From Proteobacteria bacterium UBA1844 (GTDB lineage Bacteria > Pseudomonadota > Gammaproteobacteria > Steroidobacterales > Woeseiaceae), in NCBI GenBank assembly GCA_002338615.1, contig DDIS01000076.1, positions 1 through 5,092 on the forward strand: a DNA stretch of 5,092 nt, in the 5' to 3' direction. The position numbers were made by a program, and so were the translations under genes. The notes under the pieces were generated by a model. That model searched no databases. It was not told the DNA's origin and saw nothing but the letters and a program-made list of their open reading frames with translations. The stretch's first letter is position 1, and each line of letters opens with the position of its first letter. Positions 1 to 5,092 of this stretch are shown here, one piece after another.

Positions 1-14
1 CGCCGGGGACGGCG
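1..14. terminator. Possible stem-loop downstream of the amine oxidase gene
   Basis: A perfect 5-bp GC-only stem (CGCCG at 1-5 with CGGCG at 10-14) closes a GGGA loop. It lies about 20 bases beyond the stop codon of the minus-strand amine oxidase, where a terminator would be expected. The bases that would show a T-run in the minus direction lie outside the window, and the stem is short, so this is only a candidate. It could equally be a chance GC palindrome or part of a neighbouring gene. Confidence 0.2.
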
Positions 15-34
15 CTCCTGCCAGCAAGCAGCTC

Positions 35-1309
35 TTAAACAGGATCAGTGAGCGCCCACCTCGCACCCTCTCGTCCAGACAGGATTGCACCTTCCATCCA
101 GCCGGACCAGTCGCTCGCGACGTCACCACCGATGATACGAATCGTATCGCACGGCTCGCGCATGGCCGCACGAATTGCGCGCTGGCAGCCCACGCGTGCG
201 GTCATCCAGCTCGCTTTCGCATACGGGTCTGCACACCAGTTTTTTACTCCAAACGCGAGGATTTCGAGGTCCGGGAAAACCGCTGTGAGCAAGCCCCTGA
301 GCTGCGTGTCGTCGAGTTGTTCAATGTCAGCCTGCAATGCCTGGGCCGACACGAACAGCTCGTCACCAACGCGGTATGAGTACAGCAAGCGCAACGGATG
401 CGCGGATTGCAGCGTCGTTGCGGGTTCTGCTCCGCGCGCTCGCGCCCACAACTTGCTCACCCGCCCCGCATTTGCACGGTCGAGCAAGCTAGCCGGCAGA
501 TGAGGTAATGACGGGATGAACTCAATAGCGGACAGTGTTGCAATCGGCACTGCGATCAGCGCGCGGGCGGCTGTCAGCACGCCAGCCGAACCACGTACGC
601 AAACGCCCGACGCATTTGTCGCTATCGATTTAACCGGCCAGTTCAGCCGCACGGCATCCTTGATTGTATCAGCAAGGCGCATTGCGATAACTCCCGCGCC
701 ACTCGTAAAACGCACGGTCGTCGCATCCAGAGTCAAATTACAGTCGCCGCCGTGAAAACGGATTTCATCGCGCAAGGTAGCGGTCGATACCTGTTCCGGG
801 TCAGCGCCCGTGTCGGGAAAAAACGCGGCTGTCAACAGTGCAAGGTCAACCGGGTCCGGCACCAGGGCGCGCAACAGCTCTGCCAGCGATTGTTCTTTAT
901 GGGACTGTTCCTGGTCCGAGTTGTCCGTGTCATACCATGCCTGCAACGCAACGACTGCCGCGCCAATCCCTGGCCGTGATATCTTAAGGTCGTCAAAGCT
1001 CTGCTGTGCGCGGTACCCGGGAACCTGCCAGAGCAGGCCGCCATTGCCGGCCTCGGCTTCGGTTTCGATACCGAAGCTGGTGGCCAACGCGACAATATTG
1101 GGATGCATCCCGTCGACGATCCACTCGGCTCCCCAATCGAGCGCCACACCCGAGCCAGGCAGCGGCGCGGCCCAGGTCCGGCCGCCGACACGCTCACGGG
1201 CTTCCAGCACCAGCACTGATTGCCCGGCACTGATGAGTGCATGTGCCGCACTAAGTCCCGCGAGCCCCGCGCCGACGATAATTGTGTCGTATTCCGTTCG
1301 CGTGCTGAT
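35..1309 (-). CDS. Flavin monoamine oxidase-family FAD-dependent oxidoreductase
   Basis: Probably oxidises an amine, or a related substrate, using FAD; the substrate cannot be told from sequence. About 424 residues from the start chosen here, normal for the family. Visible motifs are the N-terminal Rossmann dinucleotide fold GAGLAG (residues 13-18), the ribose-binding glutamate and EARERVGGRT (36-45), DWGAEW (58-63), and the C-terminal FAD-binding end with GGD (394-396), WMEGA and SGRE (to about 414). There is no signal peptide, so it is likely cytosolic. No cysteine sits in the C-terminal flavin motif, which suggests non-covalent FAD. The start is uncertain. An AGGAG at 1320-1316 lies 6 bases before an ATC codon at 1309-1307, giving MSTRTEYD before the Rossmann strand. 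The usual alternatives, TTG at 1324 or GTG at 1351, lack a ribosome site. The frame stays open to 1690, but that extension is antisense to the peptidase gene and resembles no protein. It is divergent from the P1 peptidase. Family is secure; start and substrate are not. Confidence 0.9.
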   Translation of the reverse strand: MSTRTEYDTIIVGAGLAGLSAAHALISAGQSVLVLEARERVGGRTWAAPLPGSGVALDWGAEWIVDGMHPNIVALATSFGIETEAEAGNGGLLWQVPGYRAQQSFDDLKISRPGIGAAVVALQAWYDTDNSDQEQSHKEQSLAELLRALVPDPVDLALLTAAFFPDTGADPEQVSTATLRDEIRFHGGDCNLTLDATTVRFTSGAGVIAMRLADTIKDAVRLNWPVKSIATNASGVCVRGSAGVLTAARALIAVPIATLSAIEFIPSLPHLPASLLDRANAGRVSKLWARARGAEPATTLQSAHPLRLLYSYRVGDELFVSAQALQADIEQLDDTQLRGLLTAVFPDLEILAFGVKNWCADPYAKASWMTARVGCQRAIRAAMREPCDTIRIIGGDVASDWSGWMEGAILSGREGARWALTDPV

Positions 1310-1315
1310 GCGCAG

Positions 1316-1320
1316 CTCCT
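1316..1320 (-). promoter_or_regulatory. Ribosome binding site AGGAG that decides the amine oxidase start
   Basis: On the minus strand AGGAG is followed by the six bases CTGCGC and then ATC. It is the only strong Shine-Dalgarno match near the N terminus of the amine oxidase. It touches the in-frame CTG (1315-1313), which is too close to be its start, and it lies downstream of the TTG (1324) and GTG (1351) candidates. It therefore supports initiation at 1309, either at a rare ATC codon or at an ATG altered by mutation or a sequence error. Confidence 0.45.
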
Positions 1321-1367
1321 GCAAGTGATGTGCGAATATACGTGAAAGCACTAATCTAACCCGAATT

Positions 1368-1372
1368 GAGAG
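1368..1372 (+). promoter_or_regulatory. Ribosome binding site for the P1 peptidase gene
   Basis: GAGAG lies six bases before the ATG at 1379. It supports that start, which also gives a complete signal peptide. Confidence 0.5.
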
Positions 1373-1378
1373 ACTTTT

Positions 1379-2584
1379 ATGCGCACGATTCGTATCTATC
1401 GCCCGGGCAATGCCGCGATCACTACTTTCTGCTTCTTTCTGGCAAGCATCCAGATGGTCGCCGGTGCCGAAACAACAAACGCCGCCGACAACCCGAAAGT
1501 GCGCGCGCGTGAACTCGGTATTGCACCCGGCATCTTGCCGACCGGTCCGCTCAATGCGATCACCGATGTTGCTGGTGTCAGGGTCGGTCATGTCACTGTT
1601 ATCGAAGGCAACAGTGTGCGCACCGGCGCAACGGCAATCCTTCCCCATGGCGGCAACCTTTACCAGGACAAGGTACCGGCGGGCCTGCATGTTGCGAACG
1701 GCTTCGGCAAACTGGCCGGTGTTTCACAAATCGATGAGCTTGGCGAAATTGAGACGCCCATAGTGCTGACGAATACGCTCGCTGTGTCACGCGGCATCGA
1801 TGCGGTAATCGACTGGACACTTGCGCAGGATGGTAACGATGAGGTTCGCTCGGTCAACGCCGTCGTAGGAGAAACCAACGACTCGACCTTGAACGACATT
1901 CGCGGCCGCGCACTGACGCCGGAAAAGATTATCCATGCGATCCAGTCCGCCACGAGCGGCCCGGTCGAAGAAGGTGCGGTCGGTGCCGGAACAGGTACTG
2001 TGGCCTTTGGCTGGAAAGGCGGGATCGGTACGAGCTCGCGGCGACTGCCAGGGTCAGAGGGCGGCTACACCGTTGGCGTACTCGTGCAATCCAATTTCGG
2101 CGGAAACCTGACAATTGCGGGCCGAAGTATCGACTCGGAGAGCCTGCGCAGGGAACTGGCGGCGCACGAAGGGGTTGGCTCGATCATGATGATCGTCGCC
2201 ACTGACGCACCACTGTCGGATCGGAACCTGGAGCGGCTCGCACGTCGCGCGCCCGTTGGCCTGGCACGCACCGGCGCGAGTTTCTCGAACGGCTCGGGCG
2301 ACTACGCGATCGCGTTTTCGACCGCGATGAGTGTTCGTCGAACGGCCGCGCGCCGTGCTCGTGTCAGTGCTTATGAGGAACTTTCCAATGACGCGGTATC
2401 GCCACTGTTCCAGGCCGTGGCCGAGGCCACCGAGGAGGCTATCTACAACTCGCTGCTGATGGCCGAGACGACCAGCAGCTACAACCGAATTACGGGCAAC
2501 GAGGTAACAATTGAGAAGTTTCCGATCGAAGCAATCAAGAGAAAGCCCGCGCCCAATATGCCAAAAAGCGGAACAGATTTATGA
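1379..2584 (+). CDS. Exported P1-family (DmpA/BapA, MEROPS S58) self-processing aminopeptidase
   Basis: Members of this Ntn-hydrolase-like family remove N-terminal residues from small peptides, amides or esters, some of them D- or beta-amino acid compounds. The precursor cleaves itself before a serine to form two subunits. The protein has 401 residues. A Sec-type signal peptide spans residues 1-30 (basic start, hydrophobic core ITTFCFFLASIQMV, AGA before the cut) with no lipobox, so the enzyme is probably periplasmic. The mature part carries the family motifs in order: ITDVAGVRVGH (about 61-71), GETNDSTLND (about 164-173), VGAGTGTVAFGWKGGIGTSSR (about 201-221), VLVQSNFGG (about 234-242), EGVGSIMMIVATDAPL with the expected autocleavage between G267 and S268, and LARTGASFSNGSGDYAIAFSTA (about 295-316). 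S306 and D308 lie where the BapA Ser288/Glu290 pair would fall by spacing. Oddity: the usual aromatic residue before LND seems replaced by T170. It heads a pair with the Nudix gene (4-bp overlap). Family is secure; substrate is unknown. Confidence 0.93.
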   Translation: MRTIRIYRPGNAAITTFCFFLASIQMVAGAETTNAADNPKVRARELGIAPGILPTGPLNAITDVAGVRVGHVTVIEGNSVRTGATAILPHGGNLYQDKVPAGLHVANGFGKLAGVSQIDELGEIETPIVLTNTLAVSRGIDAVIDWTLAQDGNDEVRSVNAVVGETNDSTLNDIRGRALTPEKIIHAIQSATSGPVEEGAVGAGTGTVAFGWKGGIGTSSRRLPGSEGGYTVGVLVQSNFGGNLTIAGRSIDSESLRRELAAHEGVGSIMMIVATDAPLSDRNLERLARRAPVGLARTGASFSNGSGDYAIAFSTAMSVRRTAARRARVSAYEELSNDAVSPLFQAVAEATEEAIYNSLLMAETTSSYNRITGNEVTIEKFPIEAIKRKPAPNMPKSGTDL

Positions 2585-3126
2585 GCTGGAAGAAATTATC
2601 GTCCCGAATCGTCTACGACAACGACTGGATACGCGTGCTTGAAGACGAAGTCATTAACCCGGGGGGTGGCCACAACCAGTACGGCCATGTTCAATTCAAG
2701 AACATTGCAGTTGCTATTCTACCGCTCGACGACAACGACTGTACCTGGCTGGTCGGGCAGGACCGTTACACGCTCGGCGAGTTTTTCTGGGAGCTGCCGA
2801 TGGGCGGTGCTCCGCTTGATGAGGCGCCACTCGCCGCTGCAAAGCGCGAGCTGAAGGAAGAGACCGGCCTTACAGCGAGCCGCTGGACCGAGGTACTGCG
2901 ACTACATCCCAGTAATTCAGTGACCAATGAGCTGGGTATTGTTTACGAGGCACGTGGTCTCGTCGCCGGTACCACTGCGTTTGACGAAAGCGAGGACCTC
3001 ACGATCAGGAAGCTGCCGGTAGGCGAAGCTATTGCGATGGCGTTGGACGGCCGGATTACCGACGCCATCAGCGTCGCTGCACTGCTGTACTTTGCAACGC
3101 GCCGGGCCAATGATACCGGCGGCTAG
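2581..3126 (+). CDS. Nudix hydrolase, ADP-ribose pyrophosphatase-like (YffH/NudF type)
   Basis: Cleaves a nucleoside diphosphate linked to another group; ADP-ribose or a nucleotide sugar is the likeliest substrate by family, but this is not provable here. It has 181 residues and no signal or membrane segment, so it is cytosolic. The complete Nudix box spans residues 75-97: G75, E81, the R89-E90-L91 core, E93-E94 and G96-L97, matching GX5EX7REUXEEXGU with all metal-binding glutamates present. Before it is FFWELPMGG, the usual lead-in for ADP-ribose-type members. N-terminal DWIRVLEDEVINPGG and the later SNSVTNELG (111-119) and ITDAISVAALL (about 149-159) match a well-kept subgroup. The ATG overlaps the P1 peptidase stop as ATGA and has no strong ribosome site, which points to translational coupling. 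Pairing with a periplasmic peptidase is not an obvious functional link; it may be only transcriptional. Confidence 0.92.
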   Translation: MSWKKLSSRIVYDNDWIRVLEDEVINPGGGHNQYGHVQFKNIAVAILPLDDNDCTWLVGQDRYTLGEFFWELPMGGAPLDEAPLAAAKRELKEETGLTASRWTEVLRLHPSNSVTNELGIVYEARGLVAGTTAFDESEDLTIRKLPVGEAIAMALDGRITDAISVAALLYFATRRANDTGG

Positions 3127-3172
3127 CCCGGACTATTGGGCTCTGCATGACGCACTACCACCGATCGAACAA

Positions 3173-3196
3173 CTCGACTATTTCCCCAATGTCGAG
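3173..3196. terminator. Stem-loop between convergent genes, possible bidirectional terminator
   Basis: CTCGAC (3173-3178) pairs exactly with GTCGAG (3191-3196). Inside this, ATT (3180-3182) pairs with AAT (3188-3190) around the loop TCCCC, with a single bulged T at 3179. It lies 46 bases after the Nudix stop and about 105 bases after the alr stop, in the converging spacer. Neither side has a proper T-run; on the minus strand only TTGTT follows. A terminator role is therefore uncertain, and it could be a 3'-end stabilising hairpin or chance. Confidence 0.3.
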
Positions 3197-3300
3197 ACAA
3201 TCAATTCGCACACGATACGAGTTACAGGTAAGGACATAGTCGGGACTTCCCACTTCCTCATATTTCTACAGTCCTGTCACATTGCCCTGCAGCCTGTCGG

Positions 3301-4428
3301 TCAGTTCGGGTAGTGGCGTGGCACGCGCCGCGAAATGCCGATCAGCAATTCGTAACCGATAGTGCCGGCGCACTCGGCAATTTTATTGGCAGGCAGGTCC
3401 GGGCCCCAGAGCACGACGGGGTCGCCGGGCTTGACCGCCGGCAGTGCGGTCACATCGACCGTGATCAGGTCCATCGACACGACGCCGGCAAGCGGCGCGA
3501 TTGCCCCGTTGACCAGGACTGGCGTGCCATCCGGCGCGTGGCGCGGATAGCCGTCCGCATAGCCGATTGCGACGGTCGCGATTTTCGACGGCACAGCTGC
3601 TGTCCAGCGACCGTGATAGCCCACCGATTCGCCCGTCGCAACATCGCGCACGGCCAGCACTTCGGAGGCCAGCGTCATAGCCGGGCGCAACAGAGCCGCG
3701 TTTGCTTGCTCACCTGCAAACGGCGAATTGCCATACAACAGGTAGCCTGGCCGGTTCCAGCTGCGATGCGTATCCGGCCACGCGAGGATACCGGCCGAGT
3801 TGCTGATGCTTTGCAACACGCCCAGGCCCGCGACGCAATCATCGAAAATGCGCAACTGCTCCCGCACCGCCATGCTGCCGGGTGTATCGGCTGACGCGAG
3901 GTGCGTACAAACGACGATTGAATCGCCGCTCGCGCCGCTCGCGCGCAGCCTATTCAATGCATCGACCAGGCGATCCGGCGGCAAGCCAAGCCGATGCATG
4001 CCCGTATCAATTTTTAACCAGGTAGAGACCGGCGCCTTCAGCTTTGCAGTCGCGAGCCACGCAAGCTGTTCTTCGTTATGCACGACCAATGACAGGGCCT
4101 GCTCTGAAACCGCGCGCAATGCATCCTCGCCAGCTACGCCCTGCAACACGAGTATTGGCGCGCGGATTCCCGCCTCGCGCAATTCCAGCGCTTCGTCGAT
4201 GATCCCCACAGCGAATGCGGGCGCGAGCCCTTGCAAAGCGTTTGCTACTTCAACAGCACCGTGCCCGTAAGCATTGCCTTTGATGACGGCGATACTTTGC
4301 GAATTCGGCGCAAGCCGCGAGGCGAGACGGTAGTTTGCACGAATGGCGGCGAGATCGATGCTCGCACGGCATTTTCGAAACCTGGCTGGGGTTGTCACTG
4401 TTTTCTCAGAGCTGAATCGGCTTGCCAT
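3301..4428 (-). CDS. alr: Alanine racemase, PLP-dependent
   Basis: Interconverts L- and D-alanine in the cytosol, supplying D-alanine for peptidoglycan; a catabolic DadX-like role is also possible, since sequence alone does not separate Alr from DadX. From the ATG at 4428 it has 375 residues. The PLP lysine K50 sits in AVIKGNAYGHGA with Y54. KIDTGMHRLG follows at about 139-148, the opposing catalytic tyrosine Y271 is in VGYHGRW, and further motifs are IGYADGYPR (288-296), VSMD (327-330) and the closing SRRVPRHY. Both domains, the N-terminal TIM barrel and the C-terminal beta domain, are complete. The start is open. The ATG at 4428 has GGA four bases before it and lies 23 bp inside the GNAT gene. 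The GTG at 4398 lies 7 bases after the GNAT stop with GAG in front, and puts the lysine at residue 40, closer to well-studied racemases (about 39). The frame is open to 4806, but that part is GNAT sequence in another frame. It is last in a probable M20-GNAT-alr operon. Confidence 0.95.
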   Translation of the reverse strand: MASRFSSEKTVTTPARFRKCRASIDLAAIRANYRLASRLAPNSQSIAVIKGNAYGHGAVEVANALQGLAPAFAVGIIDEALELREAGIRAPILVLQGVAGEDALRAVSEQALSLVVHNEEQLAWLATAKLKAPVSTWLKIDTGMHRLGLPPDRLVDALNRLRASGASGDSIVVCTHLASADTPGSMAVREQLRIFDDCVAGLGVLQSISNSAGILAWPDTHRSWNRPGYLLYGNSPFAGEQANAALLRPAMTLASEVLAVRDVATGESVGYHGRWTAAVPSKIATVAIGYADGYPRHAPDGTPVLVNGAIAPLAGVVSMDLITVDVTALPAVKPGDPVVLWGPDLPANKIAECAGTIGYELLIGISRRVPRHYPN

Positions 4429-4891
4429 AAATTCCGGGCGTCGAACCAACGATCTCGGTCGCACCAACGCATCGTTCGTAAAAGCCGCGCACCTGCTCAC
4501 CCACGCCGCCAATGATTGCGTAGGCATATCCTGCGTTCGACATCGCCCGCAGCGATGCCACGAGCAATGCCGCGCCAATGCCGAGGCCACGCTCGGATTC
4601 GGCGGTTCCCGTCGGACCAAAAAACCCCAGCGCGGTCGCATCAAAGCAGGCAAAGCCCAGCATCTGTCGATCCCTGATCGCAACGTAGCAAGTTGCAGGT
4701 GTGCGCGAAACAGCGATTGCCACTTCGCTGCCCCAGGGGCGGCTTTCTTGCGGAAAATGCTGCCGCACCCAGTCCACGACATCATCTCGCTCGTGCGCCA
4801 TGGCACGGCGAATCATGATGTTCTGTGCGGCAACGCGCTCTATTGTTGCAGCGACGTCGCTAAGTGCATAAAGCCTGACGAGCATGTCCAT
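4406..4891 (-). CDS. GNAT-family N-acetyltransferase
   Basis: A Gcn5-related acetyltransferase that would move an acetyl group from acetyl-CoA to an amine; the acceptor is unknown. It has 161 residues and is cytosolic. The acetyl-CoA pyrophosphate loop is RGLGIGAALL at residues 101-110 (RxxGxG/A form), preceded by LGFACFDATALGFFGPTG (about 78-95) and followed by YAYAIIGGVGE and FYERCVGATEIVGSTPGIY (to about 155), the usual C-terminal half. The opening MLVRLYALSD and the later MIRRAMAHE...VVDWVRQHF match my memory of a conserved proteobacterial GNAT subgroup, so the N terminus is probably real and not an over-extension. ATG codons at 4891 and 4885 are both possible; neither has a clear ribosome site, and the upstream gene ends only 18 bases away, so translation may depend on coupling. 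Its 3' end overlaps or adjoins alr. It is a single-domain protein, not a RimI with an evident ribosomal target. Confidence 0.88.
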   Translation of the reverse strand: MDMLVRLYALSDVAATIERVAAQNIMIRRAMAHERDDVVDWVRQHFPQESRPWGSEVAIAVSRTPATCYVAIRDRQMLGFACFDATALGFFGPTGTAESERGLGIGAALLVASLRAMSNAGYAYAIIGGVGEQVRGFYERCVGATEIVGSTPGIYGKPIQL

Positions 4892-4909
4892 AATGCGGCG
4901 CGACAGCGT

Positions 4910-5092
4910 CTACTCGCGCAACTCAACGGCCTGATTCTGCGACAAGCGATACAGCAACAATGCCGCACGCTTGATCGCAACCGGCAGCGAGTCGAGCTCC
5001 AGTGTCTCCTCGGGTGTGTGGCCGCCCTTGCCGAGCGCACCGAGCCCCGCGAGCGAGTCCGCGTGCGGCGCTGCGAATGATATGTCAGCGGC
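4910..5092 (-). CDS. M20-family metallopeptidase, C-terminal part (5' end outside window)
   Basis: Only the last 60 residues are present; the gene enters from the right edge and stops at TAG (4912-4910). The frame reads ADISFAAPHADSLAGLGALG, then KGGHTPEETLELDSLP and a closing KRAALLLYRLSQN. This matches the C terminus of M20 zinc peptidases of the glutamate carboxypeptidase/CPG2 type. The GGHTPEE histidine (5020-5018) corresponds to the conserved metal-ligand histidine of the GxxHxPxE motif, and the LDSLPVAIKRAALLLYRL helix is the usual tail. These enzymes remove an amino acid from a peptide or acyl-amino acid; the substrate and any signal peptide cannot be judged from this part. It is the upstream member of the probable M20-GNAT-alr transcription unit, 18 bases before the GNAT start. 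Confidence 0.85.
   Translation of the reverse strand, partial: AADISFAAPHADSLAGLGALGKGGHTPEETLELDSLPVAIKRAALLLYRLSQNQAVELRE

Larger units (their letters stand above)
1310..1378. promoter_or_regulatory. Divergent control region between amine oxidase and P1 peptidase genes
   Basis: About 70 bases separate the two divergent genes, so both promoters must fit here or reach into coding sequence. On the minus strand TATATT (1340-1335) resembles a -10 box. It lies about 14 bases before the AGGAG and would give a short leader, but I see no good -35. On the plus strand TAATCT (1352-1357) is a possible -10 with a poor -35. The stretch is AT-richer than its flanks. Individual promoter calls are weak; that the region carries both promoters is inferred from gene layout. 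Confidence 0.35.

Noticed and set aside
15..19. AGGAG on the minus strand near the left edge, as a ribosome site for a downstream gene
   Set aside because: No ATG, GTG or TTG follows at usable distance before the window ends, so no start can be assigned.
1..51. End of a plus-strand gene converging on the amine oxidase
   Set aside because: Short open stretches end at 38 or 51 but are too short to recognise as a protein C terminus.
48..503. Plus-strand open frame of 151 codons
   Set aside because: Antisense to the FAD-binding C terminus of the amine oxidase and lacking any recognisable feature.
1310..1690. N-terminal extension of the amine oxidase frame to an ATG at 1690 (127 extra residues)
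   Set aside because: It is antisense to the start of the well-supported P1 peptidase, matches no oxidase domain and would place the Rossmann motif about 130 residues in. It looks like a chance open frame.
3125..3142. Small hairpin AGCCC/GGGCT at the Nudix stop codon
   Set aside because: A 5-bp stem with an 8-base loop, overlapping the stop codon and followed by no T-run; too weak to call a terminator.
3313..3894. Plus-strand open frame of 193 codons
   Set aside because: Antisense to the C-terminal half of alr, with no motif of its own; an effect of GC-rich codon pattern.
4429..4806. N-terminal extension of the alanine racemase frame to 4806
   Set aside because: It lies in another frame of the GNAT gene on the same strand, and racemases start close to the first barrel strand.
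4343..5080. Plus-strand open frame of 245 codons
   Set aside because: It runs antisense to the GNAT and M20 genes, both of which show clear family motifs; its translation shows no recognisable domain.

Overview
This window looks like ordinary chromosomal DNA from a moderately GC-rich proteobacterium. Gene style, tight spacing and the family variants seen (a GNAT protein with a conserved opening segment, a YffH-type Nudix protein, an M20 peptidase ending in a GGxHxPEE motif) would suit a gammaproteobacterium. That placement is inference from family resemblance and I cannot fix the genus. I found no rRNA, tRNA, CRISPR array, insertion sequence or phage gene.

Layout from left to right. (1) A flavin amine oxidase-like FAD enzyme on the minus strand fills about 35-1309. 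(2) A short divergent control region of about 70 bp separates it from a plus-strand pair: an exported P1-family (DmpA/BapA-type) self-cleaving aminopeptidase at 1379-2584, then a Nudix hydrolase at 2581-3126 that overlaps it by 4 bp. (3) A 174-bp spacer at 3127-3300 lies between converging genes; it holds one clear stem-loop and a doubtful small ORF. (4) A minus-strand cluster read from the right edge leftwards: the C-terminal end of an M20 metallopeptidase (4910-5092, cut by the window), a GNAT acetyltransferase (4406-4891) and alanine racemase (3301 to about 4428). These three are separated by 18 bp and then by an overlap or a very small gap, so they are probably co-transcribed.

How they may work together: the right-hand cluster joins peptide hydrolysis (M20) with alanine racemisation (Alr), which supplies D-alanine for the cell wall. 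The left-hand peptidase belongs to a family whose members cleave N-terminal residues from small peptides, amides or esters, some with D- or beta-amino acids. A shared theme of peptide and amino-acid turnover is plausible but is only inferred from adjacency.

I do not see an undescribed multi-gene system. The points most worth a second look are the start of the amine oxidase, where the only good ribosome binding site points to an ATC codon; apparent active-site departures in the amine oxidase and the P1 peptidase; and the choice of alr start.
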